The position numbers and the translations under genes were made by a program. A DNA stretch of 64,000 nucleotides from Lichenifustis flavocetrariae (GTDB lineage: Bacteria > Pseudomonadota > Alphaproteobacteria > Rhizobiales > Beijerinckiaceae), in contig NZ_JAMOIM010000015.1 in NCBI RefSeq assembly GCF_026130545.1, positions 62,001 through 126,000 on the forward strand, read 5' to 3'. This document shows positions 27,682 to 36,268 of this stretch, piece by piece. Each line of letters opens with the position of its first letter. Within the stretch, counting starts at the first letter, position 1. Below the pieces are notes generated by a model. It made no database searches. It was given only the letters and a program-made list of their open reading frames with translations, and was not told the origin of the DNA.

Positions 27682-28569
27682 TCATGGAATCCCGTCGCCA
27701 TCGCCCCGCGGCGCGTTGAACATCAGCACCTGCCCCTCGCGCGCCGCGAAAGCCCCCGGCAGCCTTGCCGCCGCCTCCCGCTCGATGTGATCGAGGGCCT
27801 CGTCGTCGCGGGCGGGATCGTGGTGGAACAGAGCCAGCCTTTTGGCGCCCGCCCGCTCCGCCAGCGCGATCCCCGCTTCCCAGGTCGAATGGCCCCAGCC
27901 GACGCGATTGAGGTATTCGGCCGGTGTGAAGGTGGAATCGTAGATCACGAGGTCGGCGTCCCGGACCAGGGCCACGAGGGCCGGATCGGGGCCACCGGGC
28001 AGGTGCTCGTGATCGGTCACATAGGCGACAGCGCAACCGTGATACTCGATCCGGTACCCGGTGGCGCCCCCGGGATGGTTCAACGCGGCGGTCTGCACCA
28101 GGACGCCGCCGCCGAGATCGAGTTGATCGCCGGCCGGGAAATCGCGGTAGGTGATGTCCGCCCGGAAGGTCTTCGGCGTGATCGGCAGCAGCGGCGGCAC
28201 CATGAGCTGCGACAGCATCCCCTCGAGATGATCCCGGGGGGACAGGTGACCGGCCCAAAGCCGCATCGATGTCGTCTTGTTGAAAGCCGGCTGAAAGAAC
28301 GGCAGGCCGATGAGATGGTCGACGTGACAATGACTGAGCAACAGATCGAGGTCGAGCGGCTCGCTCGCCTTGGACAACAGGCGTCCGAAAGGGCGCAGGC
28401 CGCTACCGGCGTCGAGCACGATCAGGCGGTCGCCGCAGCGGACCTCGACACAGGCCGTGTTGCCGCCATAGACCGTTGTGTCCGGCCCCGGACAGGCGAT
28501 GGAGCCCCGCGTCCCCCAGAACCGAACCAGCATGTCGGGAGGGCGTTGGTCGGCTGCGGCATCCGGCAT
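27682..28569 (-). CDS. MBL-fold metallo-hydrolase
   Basis: A 295-residue metallo-beta-lactamase fold protein. FWGTRGSIACPGPDTTVYGGNTACVEV starts the domain, as in PhnP/RNase Z-like and cyclic-nucleotide-phosphodiesterase-like members that carry the variant first motif LLLSHCHVDHLIGLPFF (H-x-H-x-D-H) near residue 85. Further metal ligands are the His in ALNHPGGATGYRIEY, Asp/His in VAYVTDHEHLPGG and His in LALFHHDP. The long GTRGS start is shared with proteins often annotated as regulators of two-component signalling or as MBL hydrolases. The substrate is unknown. It lies 27 bases downstream of the DUF1194 gene, likely in one unit. Confidence 0.82.
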   Translation of the reverse strand: MPDAAADQRPPDMLVRFWGTRGSIACPGPDTTVYGGNTACVEVRCGDRLIVLDAGSGLRPFGRLLSKASEPLDLDLLLSHCHVDHLIGLPFFQPAFNKTTSMRLWAGHLSPRDHLEGMLSQLMVPPLLPITPKTFRADITYRDFPAGDQLDLGGGVLVQTAALNHPGGATGYRIEYHGCAVAYVTDHEHLPGGPDPALVALVRDADLVIYDSTFTPAEYLNRVGWGHSTWEAGIALAERAGAKRLALFHHDPARDDEALDHIEREAAARLPGAFAAREGQVLMFNAPRGDGDGIP

Positions 28570-28596
28570 GAACCCACCCCCTCTAAAGCGTCAAAG

Positions 28597-29307
28597 TCAG
28601 GAAATCTCCTGCACGAGCTTTGCGACCAGTGAGCGACCGAAGCTCTCGAAGGATTTCGCCACAAGAACGAAAGACCCCGTGCCCCCGGCGACATTCTGCC
28701 GATAGTAACTTTGCAGACCGCCGGGCGGGTTCTCGTGATCCTTCAGGTAAGATGAACCTGTGTCGCTGCTGAGGATGACCAGACCGTTAATGGTCGAGAC
28801 GCCCGCCGCGAGCGCGGCGTCCCTGGCGTCTCCGGCCGGCATGCCGTCGTTGTTGGTGCCGTCCCCTGACACGTCGATCACCTTTCGATCCCCGTCGTAA
28901 GGGCATTGCGCCAGAACCGTCCTGGCGAAGGTCAGAGCGGCCCCGAGGGCCGTTCGATTGGCAAAGGCGCGGGGCGCGGCCAGGGTCCGGCCCGCGAAGA
29001 CCTCGGCGTCCCGCGCGCTCTCAATCAGGGTCCAATCGACCACGACGGCCTGCGACCCGGCGCCGGACCATTCGACCAATGCGACCGCGATGCGATGGTT
29101 GGGGCCCGAGGCGACGGCGTTGAGCACCTGCGGATCGCGGATGGCCGCGGCATATCCCTCGCGCTGCAGATCGAACTTTTCGGTGGTGATCGAACGTGAC
29201 ACATCGGCGGCCAGTACCAGCGCCACATCCACCCGGTCGGCGGGCCGCGCCGTCGCCGGGCCGACGAGGATTGCGCAGAAAGGGATCAGAGGCCTAAGAA
29301 CCCACAA
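28597..29307 (-). CDS. DUF1194 von Willebrand factor A-like secreted protein
   Basis: A 236-residue protein with a short signal-like start (LRPLIPFCAILVGPATA) and one vWA-type domain. The MIDAS motif is VLAADVSRSITTEKF near residue 30 (D-x-S-x-S), with DVSGDGTNNDG near 142 as a second metal-site element and PYDGDRKVI before it. It belongs to DUF1194, found in many Alphaproteobacteria with unknown role. The only full-length start is TTG 29307, which has GGAGC/AGGTGACG upstream. It is divergent from the hypothetical gene at 29545 with a 237-base gap and precedes the MBL hydrolase on the same strand. Confidence 0.83.
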   Translation of the reverse strand: MWVLRPLIPFCAILVGPATARPADRVDVALVLAADVSRSITTEKFDLQREGYAAAIRDPQVLNAVASGPNHRIAVALVEWSGAGSQAVVVDWTLIESARDAEVFAGRTLAAPRAFANRTALGAALTFARTVLAQCPYDGDRKVIDVSGDGTNNDGMPAGDARDAALAAGVSTINGLVILSSDTGSSYLKDHENPPGGLQSYYRQNVAGGTGSFVLVAKSFESFGRSLVAKLVQEIS

Positions 29308-29544
29308 GACGCCGTCACCTGCTCCCGAGCCGTTGCGGAGAGCCTATGCGATCGGCGGAAGGGCGTCGAGCCTTCGTGGCTCGGACGCGGCCGTCCGACG
29401 CGCGCGGCAGGTCGATGTCGTCGCGGCCGGTAAGTCGGCATTGACTCTGGTTGTGCGTTGTCGCGTGCCGGTAAGGATCGCCTTACGGCCGCCGACGCAG
29501 GGTCGCCATGCCGTTTCCGCGAGAACGGTTCGCCGAGCCTGCCG

Positions 29545-30459
29545 ATGACCCTTTCCGCAACCCCGCATGGCCCCGCCGATTTCGGCCGGCTGCGCGCGGG
29601 CCTCACCTTCACGACCGAGATGGGCGAGGCACCCAGTGTTCGTTTGCGGCGGCGAGGATCCTACCTCAGCGCAGCACTTGCCCTCTGCGGCGGTACCGTC
29701 GTCCTGGCTTTCGTCGCTCTCGTGCTTCTTCCGACGCTGGGGACGGAGCCGGCCGCAATGCCGGCCCTGTCGCCCACCCGGCCGACAGGTCCGCTTGCCC
29801 CGGTCTGGATCGAGGTCAACCGCCCGTTTCAAACCTACGATCTGGCCGGCGGCCCCTATGGCAAGCTGCCGCTCCGATATACAGCCCGGCGCGACCTTGA
29901 GGGCACGGCGCGGCAGGACACGCTGACCTATGGGGTGCCGCTGCCGGGCGAGGCTTTTCTCCGCTTGCTGTTTTACCGGAAAGGCGCCGAGATGACCGCG
30001 CAAACCACGGCCTTCCTGGATGCGGCACGCCTGGCGGCCGGGGCGGGGCTCGCCGTCGTACGGAGCGGCCTCACGTCCACGGTGCCGACGCGGTTCGGAC
30101 CCTTCGAGGTCACCGGCGTTGCCATCAGTCGAGCCGGGGGATCGGCCAGCTGCCTTGCGTTCCGCCGCAGTGGTACAGCCAGTGTCCTCGACGTCAGCGG
30201 CCTGGCCTGCGGAACGGATGAGCATCCGGTCGACCCGGTGACGCTGGCCTGCACGCTCGACAGGATTGATCTTGTTTCAGCCGGCGACGACATTCCACTA
30301 CGCGATGTCTTCGTGGCCGCGGAACAGCGACGCGGCCAAGGGTGTTCGATCGGCCGCGGCGCGGAGGCGCGCCTCGGTTCGCTCGACGCGCGGACCCAAG
30401 GCCACTCCGCCCCAACGGGCTCTTTTCCGCTCCGGCCGAATAAATCGGATTCGATGTAA
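29545..30459 (+). CDS. Hypothetical single-pass membrane protein
   Basis: About 304 residues from ATG 29545; the frame is open from TTG 29458. A basic cytoplasmic part (MGEAPSVRLRRRGSYLS) precedes one strong transmembrane helix (ALALCGGTVVLAFVALVLLP, about residues 42-62). A Pro-rich linker and a periplasmic domain of some 220 residues follow. The domain contains VWIEVNRPFQTYDLAG, LTYGVPLPGEAFLRLLFYRKGAE and CLAFRRSG, and Cys pairs (ASCLAF...LACG...LACTLD...GCSIG) that could form disulfides. I do not recognise the family. It is divergent from the DUF1194 gene and upstream of a small secreted protein. Confidence 0.7.
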   Translation: MTLSATPHGPADFGRLRAGLTFTTEMGEAPSVRLRRRGSYLSAALALCGGTVVLAFVALVLLPTLGTEPAAMPALSPTRPTGPLAPVWIEVNRPFQTYDLAGGPYGKLPLRYTARRDLEGTARQDTLTYGVPLPGEAFLRLLFYRKGAEMTAQTTAFLDAARLAAGAGLAVVRSGLTSTVPTRFGPFEVTGVAISRAGGSASCLAFRRSGTASVLDVSGLACGTDEHPVDPVTLACTLDRIDLVSAGDDIPLRDVFVAAEQRRGQGCSIGRGAEARLGSLDARTQGHSAPTGSFPLRPNKSDSM

Positions 30460-30476
30460 TTGTTGCGCTCAAGTTA

Positions 30477-30501
30477 GGAACTTCGAGGCGGATTTTTGGT
30501 T
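30477..30501 (+). promoter_or_regulatory. Possible EcfG (general stress sigma) promoter
   Basis: GGAAC at 30477-30481, a 16-base spacer and GGTT at 30498-30501 resemble the alphaproteobacterial EcfG consensus GGAAC-N16/17-CGTT with one mismatch in the -10 part. It would start transcription near 30508, 28 bases before the ATG of the small secreted protein. Confidence 0.4.
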
Positions 30502-30535
30502 AACTCGTCAGATGATGCGAATCAGAGGCCCTCAC

Positions 30536-30880
30536 ATGAGTCGTTTCCTTCTTTCAGCCGCCGCATTGTCGGTTGTCGCCGCTCTCGCGCTGCCGGCCGC
30601 TGCCCAGGCCCAGCAGGGGCGACGCCATGTGGCTGTGGTTCATGCCGTGGCGGCGCCGCCGCTGACCGTCAACCGCCGCAGCTGGCTAGACATGGGCACA
30701 GCGGCCGAGGTCGGCACGCAGGACAGCTATCTGTCGGCCAACACGACATTGCACCAGCCGATCTATACAAGCTTCGCGCAGGATAAGTTCGGCCAGTCGA
30801 CCCTGCCCGGTCAATTCAGCTTGCCGTTCAACGACAATCCTCGTGGGCCAGAGTCGGGCGGCATCTTCTTCGACGAGTAA
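30536..30880 (+). CDS. Small secreted hypothetical protein
   Basis: A 114-residue protein with a clear signal peptide (RFLLSAAALSVVAALALPAAAQAQ). The mature region of about 88 residues has RRSWLDMGTAAEVGTQDSYL, TTLHQPIYTSFAQDKFGQST and a Pro/Gly-rich end, and lacks Cys. Start ATG 30536 has AGAGG seven bases upstream; the frame is open further upstream but that part is not signal-like. A possible EcfG promoter precedes it. The alpha/beta hydrolase gene starts 12 bases after the stop, so the pair is probably co-transcribed. I do not recognise the family. Confidence 0.72.
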   Translation: MSRFLLSAAALSVVAALALPAAAQAQQGRRHVAVVHAVAAPPLTVNRRSWLDMGTAAEVGTQDSYLSANTTLHQPIYTSFAQDKFGQSTLPGQFSLPFNDNPRGPESGGIFFDE

Positions 30881-30892
30881 CCCGACGCCTGG

Positions 30893-31933
30893 ATGCAAAG
30901 ATCCAAGCTTCTGGCAGTCGCGGCTGTAGGGTTCGCGATTCTTGCGAGCGTTCGGCCAGGCATTGCGGCCGACCAACCCGCCTTCGGTCCAAGGCTCGAA
31001 GGTTTCGACTATGCGTTTCCGGTGCAGGATTTCGCCTTCGAGTCGCAGCGGCAAACCCTGCACATGGCTTATTTGGACGTGGCGCCAAAGGGCCCTGCCA
31101 ACGGCCGCACGGTCGTCCTGCTGCACGGAAAGAATTTCTGTGCTGGCACCTGGGACGAGACGATCCGGCACCTCATCCAAGCGGGTTATCGCGTCGTAGC
31201 GCCCGACCAGATCGGCTTCTGCAAGTCGAGCAAGCCACCCGCCTATCAGTTCAGCTTTCGCCAACTCGCCCAGAACACACGCGATCTCCTGGTGCATCTC
31301 GGCATCGATCGCGCCGTCATGCTGGGCCACTCGACCGGCGGCATGCTGGCCATTCGCTATGCGTTGATGTTTCCAGATGCGACCGAGCAGCTCGTCCTGG
31401 TCGACCCGATCGGGTTGGAGGACTGGAGCGCCAAGGGGGTGCCTCCCATCGGCATCGACCAATGGTATGCGCGCGATCTGAAAACCACGGCCGACACGAT
31501 TCGCGCCTATGAACAAGCCACCTACTACGCCGGGACATGGCAGCCCCGGTTCGAACCCTGGGTGCAGATGCTGGCGGGTCTCTACCGTGGACCGGGACGG
31601 GACGCGGTCGCATGGGATTCCGCGCTCCTTTACGACATGATCATGACCCAACCCGTGGTGTACGAATTCGCGCACCTTCGCGTCCCGACGGTTCTGATGA
31701 TCGGCGACAAGGACATCACGGCCATCGGTAAGGATCTGGCGCCTCCGGAGGTGCGCGCCGCGCTGGGTCATTACCCAGCTCTCGGCCAAGCCGCCGCCGA
31801 AGCTATTCCGGGAGCGAAGCTTGTGGAATTCGCGACGCTCGGACATGCGCCGCAGATCCAAGACCCGGCCGCCTTCCACGCGGCGCTGCAGGACGCGCTC
31901 ACCGGCACGCTGCCGGCGCGGTCGGTACGGTAA
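30893..31933 (+). CDS. Exported alpha/beta hydrolase
   Basis: A 346-residue periplasmic hydrolase: signal peptide MQRSKLLAVAAVGFAILASVRPGIAA, then the alpha/beta fold with oxyanion loop VVLLHGKNFCAGTWDETI near residue 75, nucleophile elbow MLGHSTGGMLAIRYAL near 144, acid after beta-7 in VLMIGDKDITAIG near 267 and the terminal His in FATLGHAPQIQDP near 315. Specific substrate is unknown; the family contains esterases, epoxide hydrolases and haloalkane dehalogenases, and the Ser nucleophile favours an esterase or lipase-like activity. It lies just downstream of a small secreted protein and about 160 bases upstream of lrgA. Confidence 0.87.
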   Translation: MQRSKLLAVAAVGFAILASVRPGIAADQPAFGPRLEGFDYAFPVQDFAFESQRQTLHMAYLDVAPKGPANGRTVVLLHGKNFCAGTWDETIRHLIQAGYRVVAPDQIGFCKSSKPPAYQFSFRQLAQNTRDLLVHLGIDRAVMLGHSTGGMLAIRYALMFPDATEQLVLVDPIGLEDWSAKGVPPIGIDQWYARDLKTTADTIRAYEQATYYAGTWQPRFEPWVQMLAGLYRGPGRDAVAWDSALLYDMIMTQPVVYEFAHLRVPTVLMIGDKDITAIGKDLAPPEVRAALGHYPALGQAAAEAIPGAKLVEFATLGHAPQIQDPAAFHAALQDALTGTLPARSVR

Positions 31934-32091
31934 GCAAACCCGGGACCCGTGCTTCCGGGCGTGTTCCGCGTGGCATAGCCGTTCCGGGTCAGGATCGCTG
32001 TCATGCCGTAAAGCGGGATGCGTTGATCCGCGAAGCTTTCTATCCTGCTGTCGCAGTGCGGCCCAGCCGCGTTCCTCGCACGGATGGTTCC

Positions 32092-32445
32092 ATGATCGGC
32101 GCGATCGCTCTGCTGCTGATGTGTCAATTGCTCGGCGAGGCCCTCCATCGCCTGACCGGCATTCCGCTGCCCGGCGCAGTCCTTGGCCTTCTTCTCCTAC
32201 TTCTATGGTTCGTGATCCGACCCCGTGAGAGACCCGTGTTGAGCGCGGTGGCGACGTGGCTCATCGCGCATCTCTCGATCATGTTCGTTCCGGCCGCCGT
32301 CGGTTTGATGCAGCAAGGGGCGATCCTGTCGCGCTATGGCGCGGGAATCGTGATCGCAACGGCGATCTCGACCATCCTGACGCTGCTCGTGACCGTTTCG
32401 GTGTTCCGTGTCGTCGCCCGCCGTCAGGAGAGCCCGTCACGATGA
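32092..32445 (+). CDS. lrgA: CidA/LrgA family holin-like protein
   Basis: About 117 residues from ATG 32092 with four hydrophobic segments. LLLMCQLLGEALHRLTGIPLPG at the start and AVLGLLLLLLWFVIRPRE are typical of CidA/LrgA, where the Leu/Gly and P-L-P-G turn is strongly conserved. LrgA/CidA proteins modulate murein hydrolase export or small-molecule export such as pyruvate in other bacteria; the role in Alphaproteobacteria is not settled. Its stop overlaps the lrgB start by four bases (ATGA), indicating translational coupling. Confidence 0.88.
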   Translation: MIGAIALLLMCQLLGEALHRLTGIPLPGAVLGLLLLLLWFVIRPRERPVLSAVATWLIAHLSIMFVPAAVGLMQQGAILSRYGAGIVIATAISTILTLLVTVSVFRVVARRQESPSR

Positions 32446-33161
32446 ACGACCTCATGGCATCGTTGAGAAGCCTCGCGTCGACACCACTGCTCTGGCTCGC
32501 CGTCACGCTCGTGGTCTTCGAGGGCGTCGACATGCTGTCGCGTCGCAGCGGACGGCACCCGCTTTGCCATCCCGTATTGTGGTCGACGCCGATCCTCATT
32601 GGCATCCTGCTTGCGACCGGCACGACATACGACACCTACGCGACCGGCACGCAGATGCTGACGTTCCTGCTCGGTCCGGCAACGGTGGCGCTAGGCGTTC
32701 CACTCTGGCGCAATCGCGTCCTGATCCGGAGTGTCGCGAAACCCCTTGTCGTCGCTCTCTTCGCTGGTTCGCTGACCGCCATCGGCAGCGCGGTGGCGGT
32801 CCTGGCCTTGTTCGGTGCGCCGCGCGAGCTTTTGGCCTCCATCGCGCCCCGCGCGGCCACCACCCCCGTCGCGATGGCGGTCGCGGCGCAATTGGGCGGC
32901 ATTCCCACGCTCGCGGCCGTGATCGTGCTCAGCGGCGGCGTCATCGGCGCCATGGTGGTGACGCCGATGATGAACGTGCTCGGCATCACGGATTTCCGGG
33001 CACGTGGCTTCGCTGCGGGCGTCGCGGCGCATGGGTTCGGCACCGCGCGGGCCTTTCAGGTGGACGATGTCGCCGGGACCTTCGCGGGTGTGGGCATGGC
33101 GCTCAACGCGGTGACGACCGCCATCATCTTGTCGCTCGCGGCACTGCTCTTCGCACCGTGA
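32442..33161 (+). CDS. lrgB: LrgB/CidB family membrane protein
   Basis: About 239 residues, with six or more hydrophobic segments. LSRRSGRHPLCHPVLWSTPILIGIL near residue 34, LLGPATVALGVPLWRN near 75, SIAPRAATTPVAMAVAAQLGG near 128 and the C-terminal GFAAGVAAHGFGTARAF are the conserved LrgB elements. It works with LrgA as a two-component membrane unit in cell lysis or metabolite export. The frame is open upstream in lrgA; the ATG that overlaps the lrgA stop is chosen. A short CCGCC/GGCGG hairpin near 33190-33206 follows without a T-run. Confidence 0.9.
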   Translation: MNDLMASLRSLASTPLLWLAVTLVVFEGVDMLSRRSGRHPLCHPVLWSTPILIGILLATGTTYDTYATGTQMLTFLLGPATVALGVPLWRNRVLIRSVAKPLVVALFAGSLTAIGSAVAVLALFGAPRELLASIAPRAATTPVAMAVAAQLGGIPTLAAVIVLSGGVIGAMVVTPMMNVLGITDFRARGFAAGVAAHGFGTARAFQVDDVAGTFAGVGMALNAVTTAIILSLAALLFAP

Positions 33162-33306
33162 GGTGGTGACGGCGGACGGTCAAGCAGAGCTGCCGCCTTA
33201 ACGGCGGAGAAAGTGTCCTCGTTTTCGATGCAGTGACTCGGAGCTCTTCATCTTGAGTCGCCGGAGGGGCCTTATCGGGAAAAGCCCGTTCAGAAACTTG
33301 GATCGG

Positions 33307-35727
33307 CTAGGCCAACTGTCTCTTTTCCGCGTCCGCTGCCTGCGTCACGGCCTTCAACTCCCGCGATAGCGCAGCGAGGCTGGTGACGCCTTTGTTCAAC
33401 ACTTCAGTGGCGCCCTGTAAGCGTTTGCGGTCCTCGCGTGTCAGGTCCCGCGCCGTGAGGACGACCACCGGGACCTCGGCGCAGCCCGCTGCGGTCCGGA
33501 AGGCGCGCAGAAACGCGAAGCCATCCATCACCGGCATTTCCAGATCGAGAAGCACCACGCGCGGCACCGCCTCCGCGACCCGCTCGAGAGCGGCCCGGCC
33601 GTCTCCGGCCTCCACCACGCTCCAACCGTCACGCTCCAGCACAGATCGCATGTGGTGCCGCATGTCCTGGTCGTCCTCGACCACCAGCACAGAACCTTCG
33701 GAGTCGCGATAGCGCTCCATCACCTGCCGGAAGCTTTCCCATTTGACGGGCTTCATCACGTAGTCGGCGGCGCCGAGCGAGGCCGCGAGGCCGCGTTCGT
33801 CCACGAAGGTGACCATGATGACCGGAATGTCCGACACGTCCGGGTCGGCCTTCAAGGCACTCAGGACCGACCAGCCGTCGAGGCCCGGCATGGTAACGTC
33901 GAGGAGGATCGCCTTCGGATGAAGACTCCGGGCCAATTCGAGACCCGTCGCGCCATCGGCCGCCGTGCAGGCGCGAAAGCCCTCGCGGCCGAGAAATCGG
34001 ATCATCAGGTCGCGCTGCCCGGGATCGTCGTCGATCACCAACACGATCGGAAGTGTGCTCCCGTCGGCAAGCAGCACATCGTCCGGACCGACCGCAGTCG
34101 AGGGTGCGGGATCGCCGGACGCCGCCGCATTCGGATCAATGAGCACGGCGGGCAGAAACACCGAGAACGTGCTTCCCTGGCCCTGCGCGCTATCGACCGA
34201 AAGATCGCCACCCAGCATGACGCCAAACGCCTTGCTGATGGACAGACCGAGGCCCGTCCCACCGAACTTGCGTGTGGTGGACGCATCAGCCTGGCTGAAT
34301 CGCTGAAACAAGCGTCCGAGCTGCTCCTCGGTCATGCCGATGCCCGTATCCGCAACCCTGAAGACCAGCCAATCCCCGCCGCTGCCGCCGGGCAGCCGCA
34401 TCACCGACAACGTGACCGTGCCACCTTCAGTAAACTTGGAGGCATTGCCCAACAAGTTCAGCAGAATCTGACGCAGCTTGGTAATGTCGGATTGCATCGA
34501 CCCCAGGCGAGGCTCAAGCCGCACCACGAGCTCGTTGCCCTTTTTGGCCATGAGATTCTGGACGGTCGACGCGACATCGCGGGCCATCACGGCGACATCG
34601 AAGGTTTCCGCGAAGACCTCCATCTTGCCGCTCTCGATCTTCGACAGGTCGAGCACGTCATTGATCAGGCCAAGCAGATGGCGGGCATTGCCCTCGATCT
34701 TCTGCAGGTCGGGCGTCAGTTCGGCCCCATCGGCGCCATCGCCGATCTCTTCCTGCATCATCTCGCTATAGCCGATGATGGCCGACAGCGGCGTGCGAAG
34801 CTCGTGGCTCATGTTGGCGATGAATTCGCTCTTGGCCTTGTTGGCCTCCTCGGCGGCCTGCATGGCGGCGTTCAGCTGTTCTTCGGCTTCGCGCAGATCG
34901 TTGATGTCCGTGTTCGTCCCGAGCCAGCCGATCAGGCGGCCCTTTGTTTCTCCCGCCTCAGGAAGGCCGCGGATCGGAAGGGCCCGTGACAGGAACCAGC
35001 GGTACTGACCATCCTTTCCCCGCAAGGGAAACGTATCTTCCCACGGGGTTCCGGTGGCGAAAGATTCGCTGATATGAGCGACGACGCGCTCGATATGGTC
35101 CGGATGATGGACATTCTTCCACCCCCAGCCGGTCATCTCGTCGGGCGTGGTCCCGGTATATTCATACCACCGACGGTTGTACCAGTTGATAGCTCCGTCG
35201 GGGCCGGTCATCCAGGCGAGTTGCGCCATAGAGTCGGCCAGCGTACGGAACCGCGTTTCGCTTTCGCGGAGCGCTTCCTCGGCCCGTCGGCGTTCCACGC
35301 TGCCCCAGAGCGACTCGATCGGCTGCTGCGTCGCGCTTTGCCCCCCTGCCACCGATGTGCGGTCTTTGAACGTGATCACGCTGCCCGAAGGGGCCGGTCC
35401 GGCCTCGAAGAGGGGGAACGAAGAATATTCGGCGATGAACGATGTCCCGTCCTTGCGCCACAACACTTCATTGTCCAAACGCACCGGCCGGCCGCTCGTG
35501 AGCGTGTGCAACAATGGGCATGCGGCGGCCGGAAAAGGCGTGCCGTCCGGTCGGGTATGGTGGATCAAGTCGTGCATATTGCGACCGACGAGTTCATCGG
35601 CCGATCCGTAGCCGAGCAATCTGAGGGCCGCGGTATTGATGAAGCTGCACCGCCCCTGAGGATCGACCCCATAGATGCCATCACTCAAGGTGTCAGCGAA
35701 GGCCCACTGGTCTAGTCGGGTTGACAT
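33307..35727 (-). CDS. Hybrid sensor histidine kinase with two receiver domains
   Basis: An 806-residue soluble-looking kinase. Domain order: PAS (about residues 10-125, DGIYGVDPQGRCSFINTAAL), PAS (about 155-285, WYNRRWYEYTGTTPDEMTG), short coiled coil, HisKA with phospho-acceptor SHELRTPLSAIIGYSEMM near residue 308, HATPase with NLLGNASKFT, VADTGIGM and GTGLGLSISK, then two receiver domains (LLDVTMPGLDG and LLDLEMPVMDG, each with the acidic pocket and Lys). No transmembrane helix is evident, so the input is probably cytoplasmic. No cognate separate response regulator is adjacent. A 9-bp inverted repeat lies about 40 bases upstream of the start. Confidence 0.93.
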   Translation of the reverse strand: MSTRLDQWAFADTLSDGIYGVDPQGRCSFINTAALRLLGYGSADELVGRNMHDLIHHTRPDGTPFPAAACPLLHTLTSGRPVRLDNEVLWRKDGTSFIAEYSSFPLFEAGPAPSGSVITFKDRTSVAGGQSATQQPIESLWGSVERRRAEEALRESETRFRTLADSMAQLAWMTGPDGAINWYNRRWYEYTGTTPDEMTGWGWKNVHHPDHIERVVAHISESFATGTPWEDTFPLRGKDGQYRWFLSRALPIRGLPEAGETKGRLIGWLGTNTDINDLREAEEQLNAAMQAAEEANKAKSEFIANMSHELRTPLSAIIGYSEMMQEEIGDGADGAELTPDLQKIEGNARHLLGLINDVLDLSKIESGKMEVFAETFDVAVMARDVASTVQNLMAKKGNELVVRLEPRLGSMQSDITKLRQILLNLLGNASKFTEGGTVTLSVMRLPGGSGGDWLVFRVADTGIGMTEEQLGRLFQRFSQADASTTRKFGGTGLGLSISKAFGVMLGGDLSVDSAQGQGSTFSVFLPAVLIDPNAAASGDPAPSTAVGPDDVLLADGSTLPIVLVIDDDPGQRDLMIRFLGREGFRACTAADGATGLELARSLHPKAILLDVTMPGLDGWSVLSALKADPDVSDIPVIMVTFVDERGLAASLGAADYVMKPVKWESFRQVMERYRDSEGSVLVVEDDQDMRHHMRSVLERDGWSVVEAGDGRAALERVAEAVPRVVLLDLEMPVMDGFAFLRAFRTAAGCAEVPVVVLTARDLTREDRKRLQGATEVLNKGVTSLAALSRELKAVTQAADAEKRQLA

Positions 35728-35768
35728 GCTTCTGGTTTGGCCCTGTCCGGCTGGGCGCCAACCCTCGC

Positions 35769-35798
35769 GGCATTGTGGTCAGCTAAACTCACAATGCC
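35769..35798. promoter_or_regulatory. Perfect inverted repeat upstream of the hybrid kinase
   Basis: GGCATTGTG and CACAATGCC form perfect 9-bp arms around a 12-base centre, 42 bases before the kinase start. It could be a dimeric-regulator operator or an RNA stem in the 5' leader. No T-run follows on either strand. The rest of 35728-35884 shows nothing else that I can support. Confidence 0.5.
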
Positions 35799-35884
35799 AA
35801 CATCATGGGATTGTTCACAAGGGGCAAGCCGATGCTCGCGATAGCCGATGGTGTCCCGTGATGCCGAAGCTCTGATGGGCGGGA

Positions 35885-36046
35885 TCAGCCGAGCAGTTCG
35901 AGAACGATCTGCTGCAATTCCTCGCGGGTCAGACTGGAGTTTTCGGGCCGCCACGTAGCCGTCGGTTTGCGCGACGCAGCGGCGAGGAAACGGGCCTTGT
36001 TGTACGGACGTGACGATGGTCTTTGTGTAGTCGTTGAGATGTGCAT
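35885..36046 (-). CDS. Putative 53-residue protein
   Basis: A short frame from ATG 36046 to TGA 35885-35887 with AGGA four bases before the start. It reads MHISTTTQRPSSRPYNKARF, then a basic AAASRKPTATWRPENSS and a well-formed amphipathic end SLTREELQQIVLELLG. Codon third positions are GC-rich as in neighbouring genes, and the helix-capping S/T-L-T-R-E-E-L end looks protein-like. No family is recognised. It sits between the hybrid kinase and mntR in an otherwise non-coding stretch; 36047-36268 shows no further gene. Confidence 0.5.
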   Translation of the reverse strand: MHISTTTQRPSSRPYNKARFLAAASRKPTATWRPENSSLTREELQQIVLELLG

Positions 36047-36268
36047 GAAGTCCTGGGCCGCTCAAGATCGAGCGGCGATGTTGAAGATGTCTTACAGAAG
36101 CGCAATCTGAGAGGCTGCCAATTTGGCCGTTGCCCCCTCGTCTCCAGATCCTTGCAGCTCTCCGCTAAAGAAGCGTCAAGAGCCGGGCCGAATAATGCGC
36201 TACAGGGGAGATAATGATGGATTGTGACCGTTTCAAGCCGTCACGGGTACCATCACAGCTTCGAGGCG

